A stretch of DNA of 64,000 nt from Lentisalinibacter sediminis. Its GTDB lineage: Bacteria > Pseudomonadota > Gammaproteobacteria > Steroidobacterales > Woeseiaceae. Under the pieces are notes generated by a model. That model was given only the letters and a program-made list of their open reading frames with translations. It was not told where the DNA came from and did not search any database. The stretch is taken from contig NZ_JAPDRF010000009.1 of NCBI RefSeq assembly GCF_040706615.1, positions 118,493-182,492 on the forward strand, in the 5' to 3' direction. The translations under genes were made by a program, and so were the position numbers. Below are positions 40,236 through 48,865 of the stretch, piece by piece; within the stretch, counting starts at the first letter, position 1; each line of letters starts with the position of its first letter.

Positions 40236-42179
40236 ATGTCGTTGTGGTGGGGGAGAAGAAGAATCAGAAAACCGCTCGCGCTACTGACGTTTTTCGCGCT
40301 GTCTTCTTCGACGCTGCCTTCCTGCGCGATGGCCGAGGCCAGACTGGAGCCGCCCCGCGTGGCGCTCGCCGGCATCGCTTTCGACGTGACCGTGGAGGGG
40401 GCGCCCGCCGGTGCCCGCCTGGAGCTGGACGCAGGCCCGCTGCGCTTCGAGTCCGTCGCGGACCCCGAGGGCGGTGCGGTCTTCAGCGACGTGCTGGTGG
40501 ACGATCCTCAGGCACTGGATCTGGCCGTGTACGAGCTGTCCGTGGTGCCGCCACGGCCGCTGGCCGAAGCGGCGCTGCGGGTGATCCCGGGCTGGCTGTC
40601 CATCCTGCCGCCGCTGCTCGCCATCTTCCTCGCGCTGGCCCTGCGCAGCGTCATCCCGTCGCTGATGCTGGGCATCTGGTTCGGCGCTACCACGCTCATC
40701 TCGCTGAGCCCGACCGGCGCTTTTCGCGGCCTGCTCGAGGCCTTCCAGGTGCACGTGGCCGGGGCGCTGGCCAACAGCGATCACGCGATGATCATCCTGT
40801 TCAGCCTGATGATCGGCGGCATGGTCGGGATCGTCACCCGTAACGGCGGCATGCACGGCGTGGTGCGGCTGATCATGCGCAAGGCCACGGACCGGATCAG
40901 CGGTCAGGTCTCCGTCTGGCTTATGGGTATCGCCATCTTCTTCGACGACTACGGCAACTCGCTGGTGGTCGGCAACACCGCCCGCTCCGTGACCGACCGC
41001 CTGCGTATCTCCCGCGAGAAGCTCGCCTACATCGTGGATTCCACGGCGGCCCCCATTACCTGTGTGGCGCTCGCCACCACCTGGATCGGCTACGAGGTGG
41101 GGCTGATCGGCGATGCGCTGAAGAGCATTCCCGAGTTCACGCAGAATCCCTATTCGGTCTTCCTGAGCACTATCCCCTATAACTTCTATCCGCTGTTCGC
41201 GCTGTTCTTCGTCTTCCTCGTGGCCATCACGGGGCGGGACTTCGGCGCCATGCATGCCGCGGAGGTGCGCGCCCGCGGCGGTCGGGTGCGCTCCGAGGCC
41301 TCGGAGGCATCCAGCAGCGAGGGCCTGGAGGAGCTGGAGCCGAAGGAGGATGCGCCGGTCCGCGCCGTCAACGCGGTATTGCCCATCCTGGTGCTCATCG
41401 GCACGTTGCTGGCCGCTCTGCTGATCACCGGCGAGGGCGAGACGCTGCCCCAGATCATCGGCAGCGCGGATCCCTACAAGTCACTGATGTGGGCGTCTCT
41501 GCTGGGCGTGGTGGTGGCGGCCGTCCTGTCGCTCGGGCAGCGCATACTGGATCTGGAGGAAGTCATCGACGCCTGGTATACGGGCGTGCGTTCCATGCTG
41601 TTTGCCATGATCATCCTGGTGCTGGCCTGGGCGCTGGCCGGCATCGCCGGCGAACTGCACACCGCGGATTACCTGGTCAGCCTGCTCGGCGACTCCCTGC
41701 CGCCGGCGGTGCTGCCGGCGCTCATATTCGTGCTCTCGGCGCTGACCGCCTTCAGCACGGGCACGAGCTGGGGGACCATGGGCATCCTCATGCCGCTGAT
41801 CATCCCGCTGACCTGGGCGGTGATGTCCGCGGCGGGCATGACCGGGCCCGAATACCACGGCATCCTGTATTCGGCCATCGCCTGCAATCTGGCAGGCGCG
41901 GTCTGGGGCGATCACTGCTCGCCGATCTCCGATACCACCATCCTCTCGTCCATGGCGAGCGGCTGTGACCACATCGAGCACGTGCGCACCCAGCTTCCCT
42001 ATGCCATGGCCGTCGGCCTCGTCGCGCTGCTGGTCGGGACGTTACCGACCGGTTACGGGCTGCCCTGGTGGGTGGCGCTCCCGGCGGGTGCGTTCGTGCT
42101 TTATCTCGTCATCCGCTTCCTGGGTCGGCGGCCGGAAGACGCCGAGCCGTCCTCGCCGGGGTCGCCCGGGTCGGGCTGA
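40236..42179 (+). CDS. NhaC-type Na+/H+ antiporter family protein with exported N-terminal domain
   Basis: The 647-residue protein has a signal-like hydrophobic N-terminus, a beta-rich exported part (residues about 35-120, PRVALAGIAFDVTVEGAPAG) and then a polytopic NhaC-family domain with GMVGIVTRNGGMHGVVRL, IAIFFDDYGNSLVVGN and TTWIGYEVGLIGDALKS. The core has the usual family length of about 500 residues; the extra domain is unusual. It has an acidic Ser/Glu linker (about 355-375). It is divergent from the Rieske gene, about 100 bp away, and has no clear ribosome-binding site at ATG 40236. Confidence 0.88.
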   Translation: MSLWWGRRRIRKPLALLTFFALSSSTLPSCAMAEARLEPPRVALAGIAFDVTVEGAPAGARLELDAGPLRFESVADPEGGAVFSDVLVDDPQALDLAVYELSVVPPRPLAEAALRVIPGWLSILPPLLAIFLALALRSVIPSLMLGIWFGATTLISLSPTGAFRGLLEAFQVHVAGALANSDHAMIILFSLMIGGMVGIVTRNGGMHGVVRLIMRKATDRISGQVSVWLMGIAIFFDDYGNSLVVGNTARSVTDRLRISREKLAYIVDSTAAPITCVALATTWIGYEVGLIGDALKSIPEFTQNPYSVFLSTIPYNFYPLFALFFVFLVAITGRDFGAMHAAEVRARGGRVRSEASEASSSEGLEELEPKEDAPVRAVNAVLPILVLIGTLLAALLITGEGETLPQIIGSADPYKSLMWASLLGVVVAAVLSLGQRILDLEEVIDAWYTGVRSMLFAMIILVLAWALAGIAGELHTADYLVSLLGDSLPPAVLPALIFVLSALTAFSTGTSWGTMGILMPLIIPLTWAVMSAAGMTGPEYHGILYSAIACNLAGAVWGDHCSPISDTTILSSMASGCDHIEHVRTQLPYAMAVGLVALLVGTLPTGYGLPWWVALPAGAFVLYLVIRFLGRRPEDAEPSSPGSPGSG

Positions 42180-42279
42180 GTCCTGTCCCCCTGCGGCGCA
42201 TGGATGGCGTTCCGCGGCAGGATGGATAAACTAGGGCGGTGCCCCGGCGGCGTCCGGGGCGGATGGCGGGGGAACAGCC

Positions 42280-42735
42280 ATGGCCACGATTCCACGCGAT
42301 ACCCTGCGGCTGAAGTCCGGCGAAGCCGTCGATGCCCAGGGCATCATGACCGATCGGGACTTCCAGTTCCTGATCGCCTCGCTGCTCGTGCGCATCGCGA
42401 AGACCGACGGCACGATCTCGACTGCCGAGACCTCGCAGATGCTCGCCATCACCGAGAGCCACTTCCGCCTGAGCAGTGCCGAGGCGCTGGAGTTGCTGAC
42501 GAACGCATTGACCGAGGCGCCGGAACCCGAGGAACTCGAAGCCCAGCTGCGGGCGCTCCGGAACCTGCTGGATCCATCGGAGAAGGAAGAGGTGGCCATG
42601 CTGATGCTGGAGCTGATCGCAGCGGACGGCCGCCGCGAATCGGCGGAACTCGATGTCCTGCACTATGCCGCGGAAGTGCTCGAGATCCCGCCGGAGGTCA
42701 TGCACTCGGCGTACGAGCGGTTCTTCGAAAAATAG
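42280..42735 (+). CDS. TerB-like protein
   Basis: The 151-residue all-helical protein has the TerB/DjlA-like pattern of two repeated acidic helix-turn-helix segments: VRIAKTDGTISTAETSQMLAITE and LELIAADGRRESAELDVLHYAAEVL. The D-G-x-I/R-x-x-x-E pattern may bind metal. Members are of the tellurite-resistance type but often have no such role. It is behind the NhaC gene by 100 bp. Its TAG stop directly precedes a composite repeat by 1 bp. Confidence 0.88.
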   Translation: MATIPRDTLRLKSGEAVDAQGIMTDRDFQFLIASLLVRIAKTDGTISTAETSQMLAITESHFRLSSAEALELLTNALTEAPEPEELEAQLRALRNLLDPSEKEEVAMLMLELIAADGRRESAELDVLHYAAEVLEIPPEVMHSAYERFFEK

Positions 42736-42736
42736 C

Positions 42737-43012
42737 TGTAGGAGGGCCTTCAGGCCCGACCGCGCTCTGCCAGCCTCGACTCCGCGTTCTATCAACATTG
42801 GCCCACCCGCTGACGGGCCCGTAGCCGAGAGGAATGGCACGAGTCAGCAGGCGCCGCTGACCGGCAGCGCCTCCACGCCACCGCGAGCACGGCCGTCATG
42901 CGGGGGTATCCATCGCCGCGACCTTTTGTCGGGAGCAAGATGGATACCCCCGCATGACGGCCACAATAGAAGGGGACCGCGCAGGAAGGATCGGGCCTGA
43001 AGGCCCTCCTAC
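42737..43012 (+). repeat. Composite REP-bounded repeat element, copy A
   Basis: This 276-bp element begins with a REP unit and ends with its inverse. Between them are a hairpin with GTCAGC and GCTGAC near 42842 and a perfect 24-bp inverted repeat, GGCCGTCATGCGGGGGTATC plus CATC (42891-42914) paired with 42939-42962, enclosing a 24-nt spacer. It fills the gap between the TerB and dehydrogenase genes. Related copies are at 61257 and 63589. No coding capacity. Confidence 0.9.
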
Positions 43013-43015
43013 GTG

Positions 43016-44140
43016 TTATTCGGCGGGAGAGAGCTTCAGGAGCTTGCCGTTGCGCTCGTCGGTGAGGAGCCGGAGCAGGCCGTCGGGGCCCTCGGCCACC
43101 GCGCGGATGCGGCCGTAGGCATCGTCGAGCATGCGTTCCTCTGCCACCACCTCGTCGCCGTTCAGGGTCAGGCGCACGAGCAGGCCGAATTTCAGCGAGC
43201 CCACGAACAGGTCGCCTTTCCATGCCGGGAAGGCGTCGCCGTCGTAGAAGGCCATGCCCGAGGGGGCGATGGAGGGCACCCAGGTGTGGACGGGCTGGGC
43301 CATGCCGGCTTTCTCCTCGCCCTCGCCGATCTTCGTGCCGATGCCGTAGTTGCGCCCGTAGGTGATGACGGGCCAGCCGTAGTTCACGCCGGCGCGCATC
43401 AGGTTCACTTCGTCGCCGCCCTGGGGGCCGTGCTCGTGGGTCCAGATCTGCCCGTTGGCGCGGAGGGCCATGCCCTGCATGTTGCGGTTGCCGTAGGTCC
43501 AGATTTCCGGCTGCGCGCCGTCGCGGCCGACGAACGGGTTGTCTGCGGGCACACTGCCGTCCGGGTTCAGCCGCAGCAGGGAGCCGTTATGGGAAGCGAG
43601 GTCCTGGGCGGAGGGGCGGTCGCCACGGTCGCCGAGCGCCACGTAGAGCTTGCCGTCCGGCCCGAACAGCAGCCGGGAGCCGAAATGCCGCTTGCCGTCC
43701 GCCTTCGGCACGCCGCGGAAGATCACTTCAACGTCGGTGAGGGCGTCGCCCTCCAGCCGGCCTCGCAGCACCTCCGTGCTGTAGCCGTCGTCGCCTCGTC
43801 CCGCGTAGGAGAGATAAACGGTCCGGTTGGCCGGGAAGTCCGGATGCAGGGCCACGTCCAGCAGGCCGCCCTGACCGTGCTGGTCGATGGGCGGCAGACC
43901 CGCGACGGGCTCGGGCAACAGCGTACCGTCGCGCACCACGCGCAGGTTGCCGCGGCGCTCGGTGACCAGGATATCTCCGCCCGGAACAAACGCGAGCCCC
44001 CAGGGATGGCTCAGGCCGTCGGTGACGACAGAGACCTCGACGTCGTGTTGCTCCGTCCCGAATCGCTCCGCTCTTCCCTCGGCAGCCACAACGACCAACA
44101 GAACGGCCGCAAAAATCGACCATACGGACACCCGCAGCAT
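43016..44140 (-). CDS. PQQ-dependent sugar dehydrogenase family protein (YliI/Asd type)
   Basis: The 374-residue exported protein has a signal peptide (residues 1-24) and a six-bladed propeller of the soluble glucose/aldose dehydrogenase type. Family landmarks are LSHPWGLAFVPGGDILVTER, GLLDVALHPDFPANRTVYLSYA, HFGSRLLFGPDGKLYVALGDRGD and EHGPQGGDEVNL. It oxidises sugars in the periplasm with PQQ. No PQQ biosynthesis gene is in the window. It is 28 bp downstream of the CNNM/CorC gene on the same strand, so possibly co-transcribed. Confidence 0.92.
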   Translation of the reverse strand: MLRVSVWSIFAAVLLVVVAAEGRAERFGTEQHDVEVSVVTDGLSHPWGLAFVPGGDILVTERRGNLRVVRDGTLLPEPVAGLPPIDQHGQGGLLDVALHPDFPANRTVYLSYAGRGDDGYSTEVLRGRLEGDALTDVEVIFRGVPKADGKRHFGSRLLFGPDGKLYVALGDRGDRPSAQDLASHNGSLLRLNPDGSVPADNPFVGRDGAQPEIWTYGNRNMQGMALRANGQIWTHEHGPQGGDEVNLMRAGVNYGWPVITYGRNYGIGTKIGEGEEKAGMAQPVHTWVPSIAPSGMAFYDGDAFPAWKGDLFVGSLKFGLLVRLTLNGDEVVAEERMLDDAYGRIRAVAEGPDGLLRLLTDERNGKLLKLSPAE

Positions 44141-44168
44141 GGAATCTCTCCCTCTCCTTGTTCGTCTT

Positions 44169-45404
44169 CTAGTCGACCTTGCTCACGGCGATGCGTTCCG
44201 CGCGCCGCCGTCCCGCTGCGAGGACGCGCAGTCGGTAGCCGCGCCATTCTACCTCGTCGCCCACCTCCGGCAGACGGCCGAGCAGCGTGCTGACCAGTCC
44301 GCCGGCGGTCACGACGTCCGCCTCCGGTTCCCAGCGCAGGCCGAGCTGACTGCAGAGTTTGCGCAGATCCACGGTACCGAGCGCCTGGAGCGTGCCGTCG
44401 GGCTGGCGCCAGATCTCCTCCGTCGGCCGGTCCGTCTCGTCGTAGATCTCGCCGACGATCTCCTCCAGCAGGTCCTCGTTGGTGACGATGCCGAGGAAGG
44501 TGCCGTATTCGTCCACCACCAGCGCCATGTGGGTGCGGGTCTCCTGGAAGGCCAGCAGCAGCGAGTTCACGGGCTTGGTCTCCGGCACGATCAGCGGCTC
44601 GCGCACCAGCGATTCCCAGTCCACGTCCTCGTGCTCGTGTTCCTGCAGATGGATCAGCAGTTCCTTGGCCAGCACGATGCCGGCGGCCTGGTCGAGGTCC
44701 TCGGTGGGCGACCAGGGGAAACGGCTGAAGCGCTCCTCTTTCAGCGTCTGCAGGAGTTCCTGCCGGCTCATGGTGCCGGACAGGAAACGCACGGAGGCGC
44801 GCGGCACCATGACGTCCACGGCGCGGAGCTGGCGCAGATGCGTGGCGCCTACGATCATCGACGCCGTGCGCAGGCCCACACTGCCCTCCCGGCGCCCGAG
44901 CGAGGCGAGCAGGCGTATCTCCTCCACCGATGTGATGGGCATCTCCTCGCCGCCGCCGCGCAGGGCCCGGGACAGCATGCCGCTTACCGCCACCAGCGGC
45001 TTCAGCGCCACGGTGAAAGCCTGTATGCCGAAGGCGACCGGCGTCGCGAGCAGATCGGAATACGTGACACCCACCGTTTTCGGGATGATCTCCGTGAACA
45101 GCAGCACGGCGATGGTGAAGACGATGGTGAAGATCCACAGCGTCTGCGGGTCGAACACGTTGGAGTAGCTCGCGCCGGCCACTGACGCGCCCACCGTGTG
45201 CGCGACGGTATTGACGATCAGGATGGCCGCGATCGGCGTGTCGATGTCCCGCTTGAAACGCCGCAGCAGCCGGCCCGAGCGCTTGCCGCTCTGGGCCAGC
45301 TCCTCGACCCGCGAGTAGCGCACCGAGAGCAGCACCGACTCGAAGATGGAGCAAAGGAAGGAGAAGACGAGAGCCACCGAGACGGCGACGACAAAGACGA
45401 GCAT
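44169..45404 (-). CDS. CNNM/CorC (HlyC) family transport protein
   Basis: The 411-residue protein has a DUF21 membrane domain (residues 1-150), a tandem CBS pair (about 200-315) and the CorC_HlyC domain (about 325-405, PDGTLQALGTVDLRKL). In LFTEIIPKT and SLL..VRYSRVEELAQSGKRSG the DUF21 signatures are clear. The family is linked to magnesium and cobalt efflux. It runs into the sugar dehydrogenase gene. Its upstream side holds a REP pair. Confidence 0.92.
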   Translation of the reverse strand: MLVFVVAVSVALVFSFLCSIFESVLLSVRYSRVEELAQSGKRSGRLLRRFKRDIDTPIAAILIVNTVAHTVGASVAGASYSNVFDPQTLWIFTIVFTIAVLLFTEIIPKTVGVTYSDLLATPVAFGIQAFTVALKPLVAVSGMLSRALRGGGEEMPITSVEEIRLLASLGRREGSVGLRTASMIVGATHLRQLRAVDVMVPRASVRFLSGTMSRQELLQTLKEERFSRFPWSPTEDLDQAAGIVLAKELLIHLQEHEHEDVDWESLVREPLIVPETKPVNSLLLAFQETRTHMALVVDEYGTFLGIVTNEDLLEEIVGEIYDETDRPTEEIWRQPDGTLQALGTVDLRKLCSQLGLRWEPEADVVTAGGLVSTLLGRLPEVGDEVEWRGYRLRVLAAGRRRAERIAVSKVD

Positions 45405-45430
45405 GGAAATCCCTCGAAGGTTAAATCCCT

Positions 45431-45489
45431 ATGCAGGAGGGGCTTTAGCCCCGATTCATCGAAATATCGGGCCTGAAGGCCCTCCTACA
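45431..45489. repeat. REP pair upstream of the CNNM gene
   Basis: ATGCAGGAGGGGCTTTAGCC (45431 on) is the GGGGC-TTT-AGCCCC variant, and 45467-45489 is the reverse-complement form of GTAGGAGGGCCTTCAGGCCC. They are head to head, 10 bp apart, a REPIN-like arrangement. Confidence 0.88.
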
Positions 45490-45511
45490 GTTGTCCGACG
45501 AATCATACACA

Positions 45512-45541
45512 CAAAAAAAAGCCCGGCCGAAGCCGGGCTTT
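45512..45541 (-). terminator. Rho-independent terminator of the second TonB receptor gene
   Basis: AAAGCCCGGC (45518-45527) pairs with GCCGGGCTTT (45532-45541) around a CGAA loop. On the minus strand it is followed by a U-run from the A-tract at 45513-45520. It lies 24 bp after the stop of the 45565-48393 gene. Confidence 0.9.
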
Positions 45542-45564
45542 GAATTGCCGATCCGGAAAGCGGA

Positions 45565-48393
45565 TCAGTAGTCGAAGTTGTAATTCGCCTGCAGGAAGTA
45601 CTCACGACCATAGGCGAGGCCGGTGTAGTTGAACCAGAAGTACGGATAAGTATCGAACGTACCGTCACGGGGCGGGTTCTCATCCATAAGGTTCTGCACG
45701 ACCAGGTCGATATCGAAATTGTTGTTGACCCGGTAGTTCGCCGTCAGGTTGTAGACCATCTGCGGTCCGATGCGTCCGGTCTCTCCCCAGTTCGGAACCG
45801 ATCCGAGTCTTATCCCGAAGAGCGTCGTCGTGAGGTCCTTGTAACCCCAGGTCAGCGAGCCGCGGATGCGGCTGCGTTGCTGGAAGTTCTGCAGATCGTC
45901 GCGGATGTTCTCGACGGGGTCGCCAGCGAACTCCTGTACATCGTAGTCCAGGACGTGCGACCACTGGGTCTCGAACGCGAACGAGCCGAAACGATCGGTA
46001 TCCCACGAGTAGCGCAGAGACGCATCGATGCCCGACGTGCCGAGGAAGGTCCGGTTGATCGGGCCGGTCTCGATGCTGATGATCCGCTCGCTGAACTCGC
46101 TGTCGCTGACAGGCGCCCGCTCGATCCGAGCGGAGACTTCCTGACACTCTGATGAGTTCGGATCGACCGACTCACCGCCGAGAGTCTCGCCGAGGCGGCA
46201 GTCCGCCTCGGTCTCGATGAGGTAACCGAGGCTGATATCGTTGACCACACCCTGCAGTTCGATCTTGTAGAAGTCGGCGGTCAGCGTCAGGTTGTCGATG
46301 GGCTCGACGACGAAACCAAAGCCCCAGGAATCCCCCTCTTCTTCCTCGAGACGGGGGTTGCCTTCACGAGCGCCCTGGATGCCGTAACCGCTCTGCGTAC
46401 ATTGCGAGAAAGGCGTATCGGGCTCGTCACGGCGACAGAGGAATTCATCGGTGATCGTCGTGAAGAAGCCACTGGGGTCCGCGAACACGTAATGCATGTC
46501 CGGCGCACGGAACGAGGTGGCCCGGCTCGCCCGAAGGAGGATGCGATCCGTCGGCCGGTACTCGACGCCGAGATTGTACGTCAACGCCCCGTCCACATTG
46601 GTGATGTCATCGTAATTGTCGTAGCGAGCGGCCGCGGATACCAGGAGGGTGGAGGCAACCGGGAGCCGCAGCTCGAGGCCCGCCGCGTAGCGGTCCCGCT
46701 CGCCGCCGCCACCGGAGCCCGTGAAGCCCCACCAGCCGTTGCCCGGCTCGTCCGGGTCGGCCAGCGTTCCGTCCTTCAGACGGTCGTCCAGCTGGATATC
46801 GTAGTCCTGGCTGCCCCACTCGGCGACGGCCGCGTACTGCACGGGACCGCCGGGGAGCTGCAGGCTGAACAGATCACCGGTCAGTACGGCCGTGAAGATG
46901 TCGTTCGAGGAGTCCGCCGTCGTCGTGTTGATTCCGCTCAGTTCGTTGTATTGCTCCGGCGTGATCGGCGAGAAGAAATTCACGAGATCCATATCGTGTA
47001 CGGGGAATCCGGACACGACTCCCAGAGGCTGGCCGTAGAAAAAGTCGTCGACGAGCTCCTCCTTGAACAACCGGCGATCACGTTCCACATCGTATTCCGC
47101 ATGGCTGTAGGTCAACTCGTACTCGACCAGGTCGCTGAAAATCGTGCCGCGTATGCCGAATGCGACATCAACCGCTTCTTCTTCGAAGCTGTTGACGATG
47201 CCCGGCGAGCCGATCTCCGACGGTTGGAAGAAACGCTGGCCGAGAACGAGGCCTCCGGTCTGCGTATTGAGGATGAGACCGCTCCCCTCGCCGTTGGTTA
47301 CCCAGAGGGGGAGACCGACGTTGAATTCGGCGTCGGAGTTCCAGTAGTTGAGCGAGGCGAACAGCTCCGCCCGCGTGCTGAACTCGTAGGTGCCGTAGGT
47401 GTACGCCGAGTAGTTGTCGTCGCTGTTGCGGATCGACTGGAAGGCCTGAAGGTCCGGCTGGCCGCAGAAGAAACCACGCGAATCGCTGGTGTAGGTCAGC
47501 TCCGGAATCCCGCCGCAGTCGCCACGGCCGAGGACAGCGGGGTCGAGGAACTGCAGGCCGTCGCCGTCGATGTCAGCGGTATCCAGCGCTACGAGCGAAG
47601 GGAAGAGATTCGGCTCCTCGCCCGGCTCGAGCGTGGGGTTATCCGCCGTCGAATCCATGAAGTCGCGCTGCTTGGCGTTGATCGGGTGGCGATTGAAGGC
47701 CTCCAGAGCGTAGGAGATCGACAGCTTGTCGCGGAGGAAGCCGCCCACGATCTGCACACGTCGGGAGCTGCCTCCGCCGTCCGAGGTGCCGCCGACCCGC
47801 GCGGAGATCTCCACGTTGCTGCCGACATCCTTGCGCAGCACGATATTGATTACGCCGGCAACGGCGTCGGAGCCATAGATCGCCGATGCGCCGCCCGAAA
47901 GCAGCTCGATACGCTCGACGATGGCCGTAGGCAGTGAGCCGAGGTTCACGATATTGCTCTGGCCGTTGAACGGCAGCGGATAGTCGGTCGCGCGGCGGCC
48001 GTTCAGCAGCACGAGCAAGCGGCCAGGGCCGAGTCCGCGGAGGTCGATGGCGTTCGCATTCTGCGTGAAGCCACCCGCAAAGCTCTCGTCCTGGATGTCG
48101 CCCGAAATCTGTGTGAGCGAGGTCAGCGCCTCGTAGACAGTGGTGAAGCCTTCGCGCTGGATGTCCTCCGCCGTGATGACTGTAACTGGCGACGGTCCCT
48201 CGATTGCCGTCCGCCGGATGCGGGACCCGGTGATGACGACGCGGTCCAGTTCGGCCGCTTCTTCACCCGTGTCCTCGGAGACGAGTTCGTCCTCGCCACT
48301 CTGCGCCCATGCCGGTGTCGTTGCGATTCCACAGATGGCAAGGCAAGCAGCCAGCAATTTGCTGATGCGTCGAGCATCATCGATCATCTTCAT
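45565..48393 (-). CDS. TonB-dependent receptor, large type
   Basis: The 942-residue protein has a signal peptide ending in TTPAWAQSG, a region ELDRVVITGSRIRRTAIEGPSPVTVI at the TonB-box/plug start, the plug (about 60-180) and a long barrel closing in YFLQANYNFDY. The VITGSRIRR form is typical of the large receptors of the peptide- or carbohydrate-importing class found in Xanthomonadales-like bacteria. An S9 peptidase gene lies upstream on the same strand, so peptides are a fair guess. ATG 48393 follows GGAGGCGGAACAAA; the upstream stretch is duplicated. Confidence 0.93.
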   Translation of the reverse strand: MKMIDDARRISKLLAACLAICGIATTPAWAQSGEDELVSEDTGEEAAELDRVVITGSRIRRTAIEGPSPVTVITAEDIQREGFTTVYEALTSLTQISGDIQDESFAGGFTQNANAIDLRGLGPGRLLVLLNGRRATDYPLPFNGQSNIVNLGSLPTAIVERIELLSGGASAIYGSDAVAGVINIVLRKDVGSNVEISARVGGTSDGGGSSRRVQIVGGFLRDKLSISYALEAFNRHPINAKQRDFMDSTADNPTLEPGEEPNLFPSLVALDTADIDGDGLQFLDPAVLGRGDCGGIPELTYTSDSRGFFCGQPDLQAFQSIRNSDDNYSAYTYGTYEFSTRAELFASLNYWNSDAEFNVGLPLWVTNGEGSGLILNTQTGGLVLGQRFFQPSEIGSPGIVNSFEEEAVDVAFGIRGTIFSDLVEYELTYSHAEYDVERDRRLFKEELVDDFFYGQPLGVVSGFPVHDMDLVNFFSPITPEQYNELSGINTTTADSSNDIFTAVLTGDLFSLQLPGGPVQYAAVAEWGSQDYDIQLDDRLKDGTLADPDEPGNGWWGFTGSGGGGERDRYAAGLELRLPVASTLLVSAAARYDNYDDITNVDGALTYNLGVEYRPTDRILLRASRATSFRAPDMHYVFADPSGFFTTITDEFLCRRDEPDTPFSQCTQSGYGIQGAREGNPRLEEEEGDSWGFGFVVEPIDNLTLTADFYKIELQGVVNDISLGYLIETEADCRLGETLGGESVDPNSSECQEVSARIERAPVSDSEFSERIISIETGPINRTFLGTSGIDASLRYSWDTDRFGSFAFETQWSHVLDYDVQEFAGDPVENIRDDLQNFQQRSRIRGSLTWGYKDLTTTLFGIRLGSVPNWGETGRIGPQMVYNLTANYRVNNNFDIDLVVQNLMDENPPRDGTFDTYPYFWFNYTGLAYGREYFLQANYNFDY

Positions 48394-48399
48394 TTTTGT

Positions 48400-48603
48400 T
48401 CCGCCTCCAGGAGATTACTGAAGGATGCCGCAGGGCGGCCTCCCTTTCGGATCGGATCACTCATCGCGTGATCTCTGTTGTCTTCACGAGTGTGGTACCA
48501 AGCCCACAGTACCGAAGACACTAGCAGAACTAACTAGATGGCGTCTATAAGTAAGTTTCGGCGGTTGTTGCATGTTAGCAACAACCGCCGAAACGCCGTG
48601 TAG
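48400..48603. repeat. Perfect 204-bp tandem duplication, first copy
   Basis: The 204 bases reappear exactly at 48605-48808, separated by the single N at 48604. It includes the ribosome-binding site and leader region of the second TonB receptor gene. Exact identity plus one N points to an assembly join in which two contig ends share this overlap, not to a biological repeat. If so, the true gap between the receptor and the S9 gene is about 205 bp shorter. Confidence 0.85.
48556..48593. other. 16-bp perfect hairpin upstream of the TonB receptor gene
   Basis: TTTCGGCGGTTGTTGC (48556-48571) is followed by ATGTTA and then its exact complement (48578-48593). The second assembly copy is at 48761-48798. 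A stem this long could be a terminator for the upstream S9 gene (minus strand) or a leader element of the receptor gene, although it lacks a good U-run on the minus strand. Confidence 0.6.
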
Positions 48604-48604
48604 N
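48604..48604. other. Undetermined base (N) at an assembly join
   Basis: The only N of the window lies exactly between the two 204-bp copies, as produced when scaffolding software joins overlapping contigs without merging them. Confidence 0.9.
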
Positions 48605-48808
48605 TCCGCCTCCAGGAGATTACTGAAGGATGCCGCAGGGCGGCCTCCCTTTCGGATCGGATCACTCATCGCGTGATCTCTGTTGTCTTCACGAGTGTGG
48701 TACCAAGCCCACAGTACCGAAGACACTAGCAGAACTAACTAGATGGCGTCTATAAGTAAGTTTCGGCGGTTGTTGCATGTTAGCAACAACCGCCGAAACG
48801 CCGTGTAG
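48605..48808. repeat. Perfect 204-bp tandem duplication, second copy
   Basis: It is identical to 48400-48603 as far as I can compare. No gene lies in it; a short frame spanning the N is an artefact. The bases 48809-48865 are the remaining spacer before the S9 gene stop. Confidence 0.85.
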
Positions 48809-48865
48809 GGCAGAGAAAAGGGGGCGGCTGCGCGGGAGACAGCCGCCGCACGGGGATGGTGGAGC

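Noticed and set aside
48400..48808. Tandem duplication as a real regulatory or mobile feature
   Set aside because: The perfect identity and the single N between the copies fit an assembly join better.
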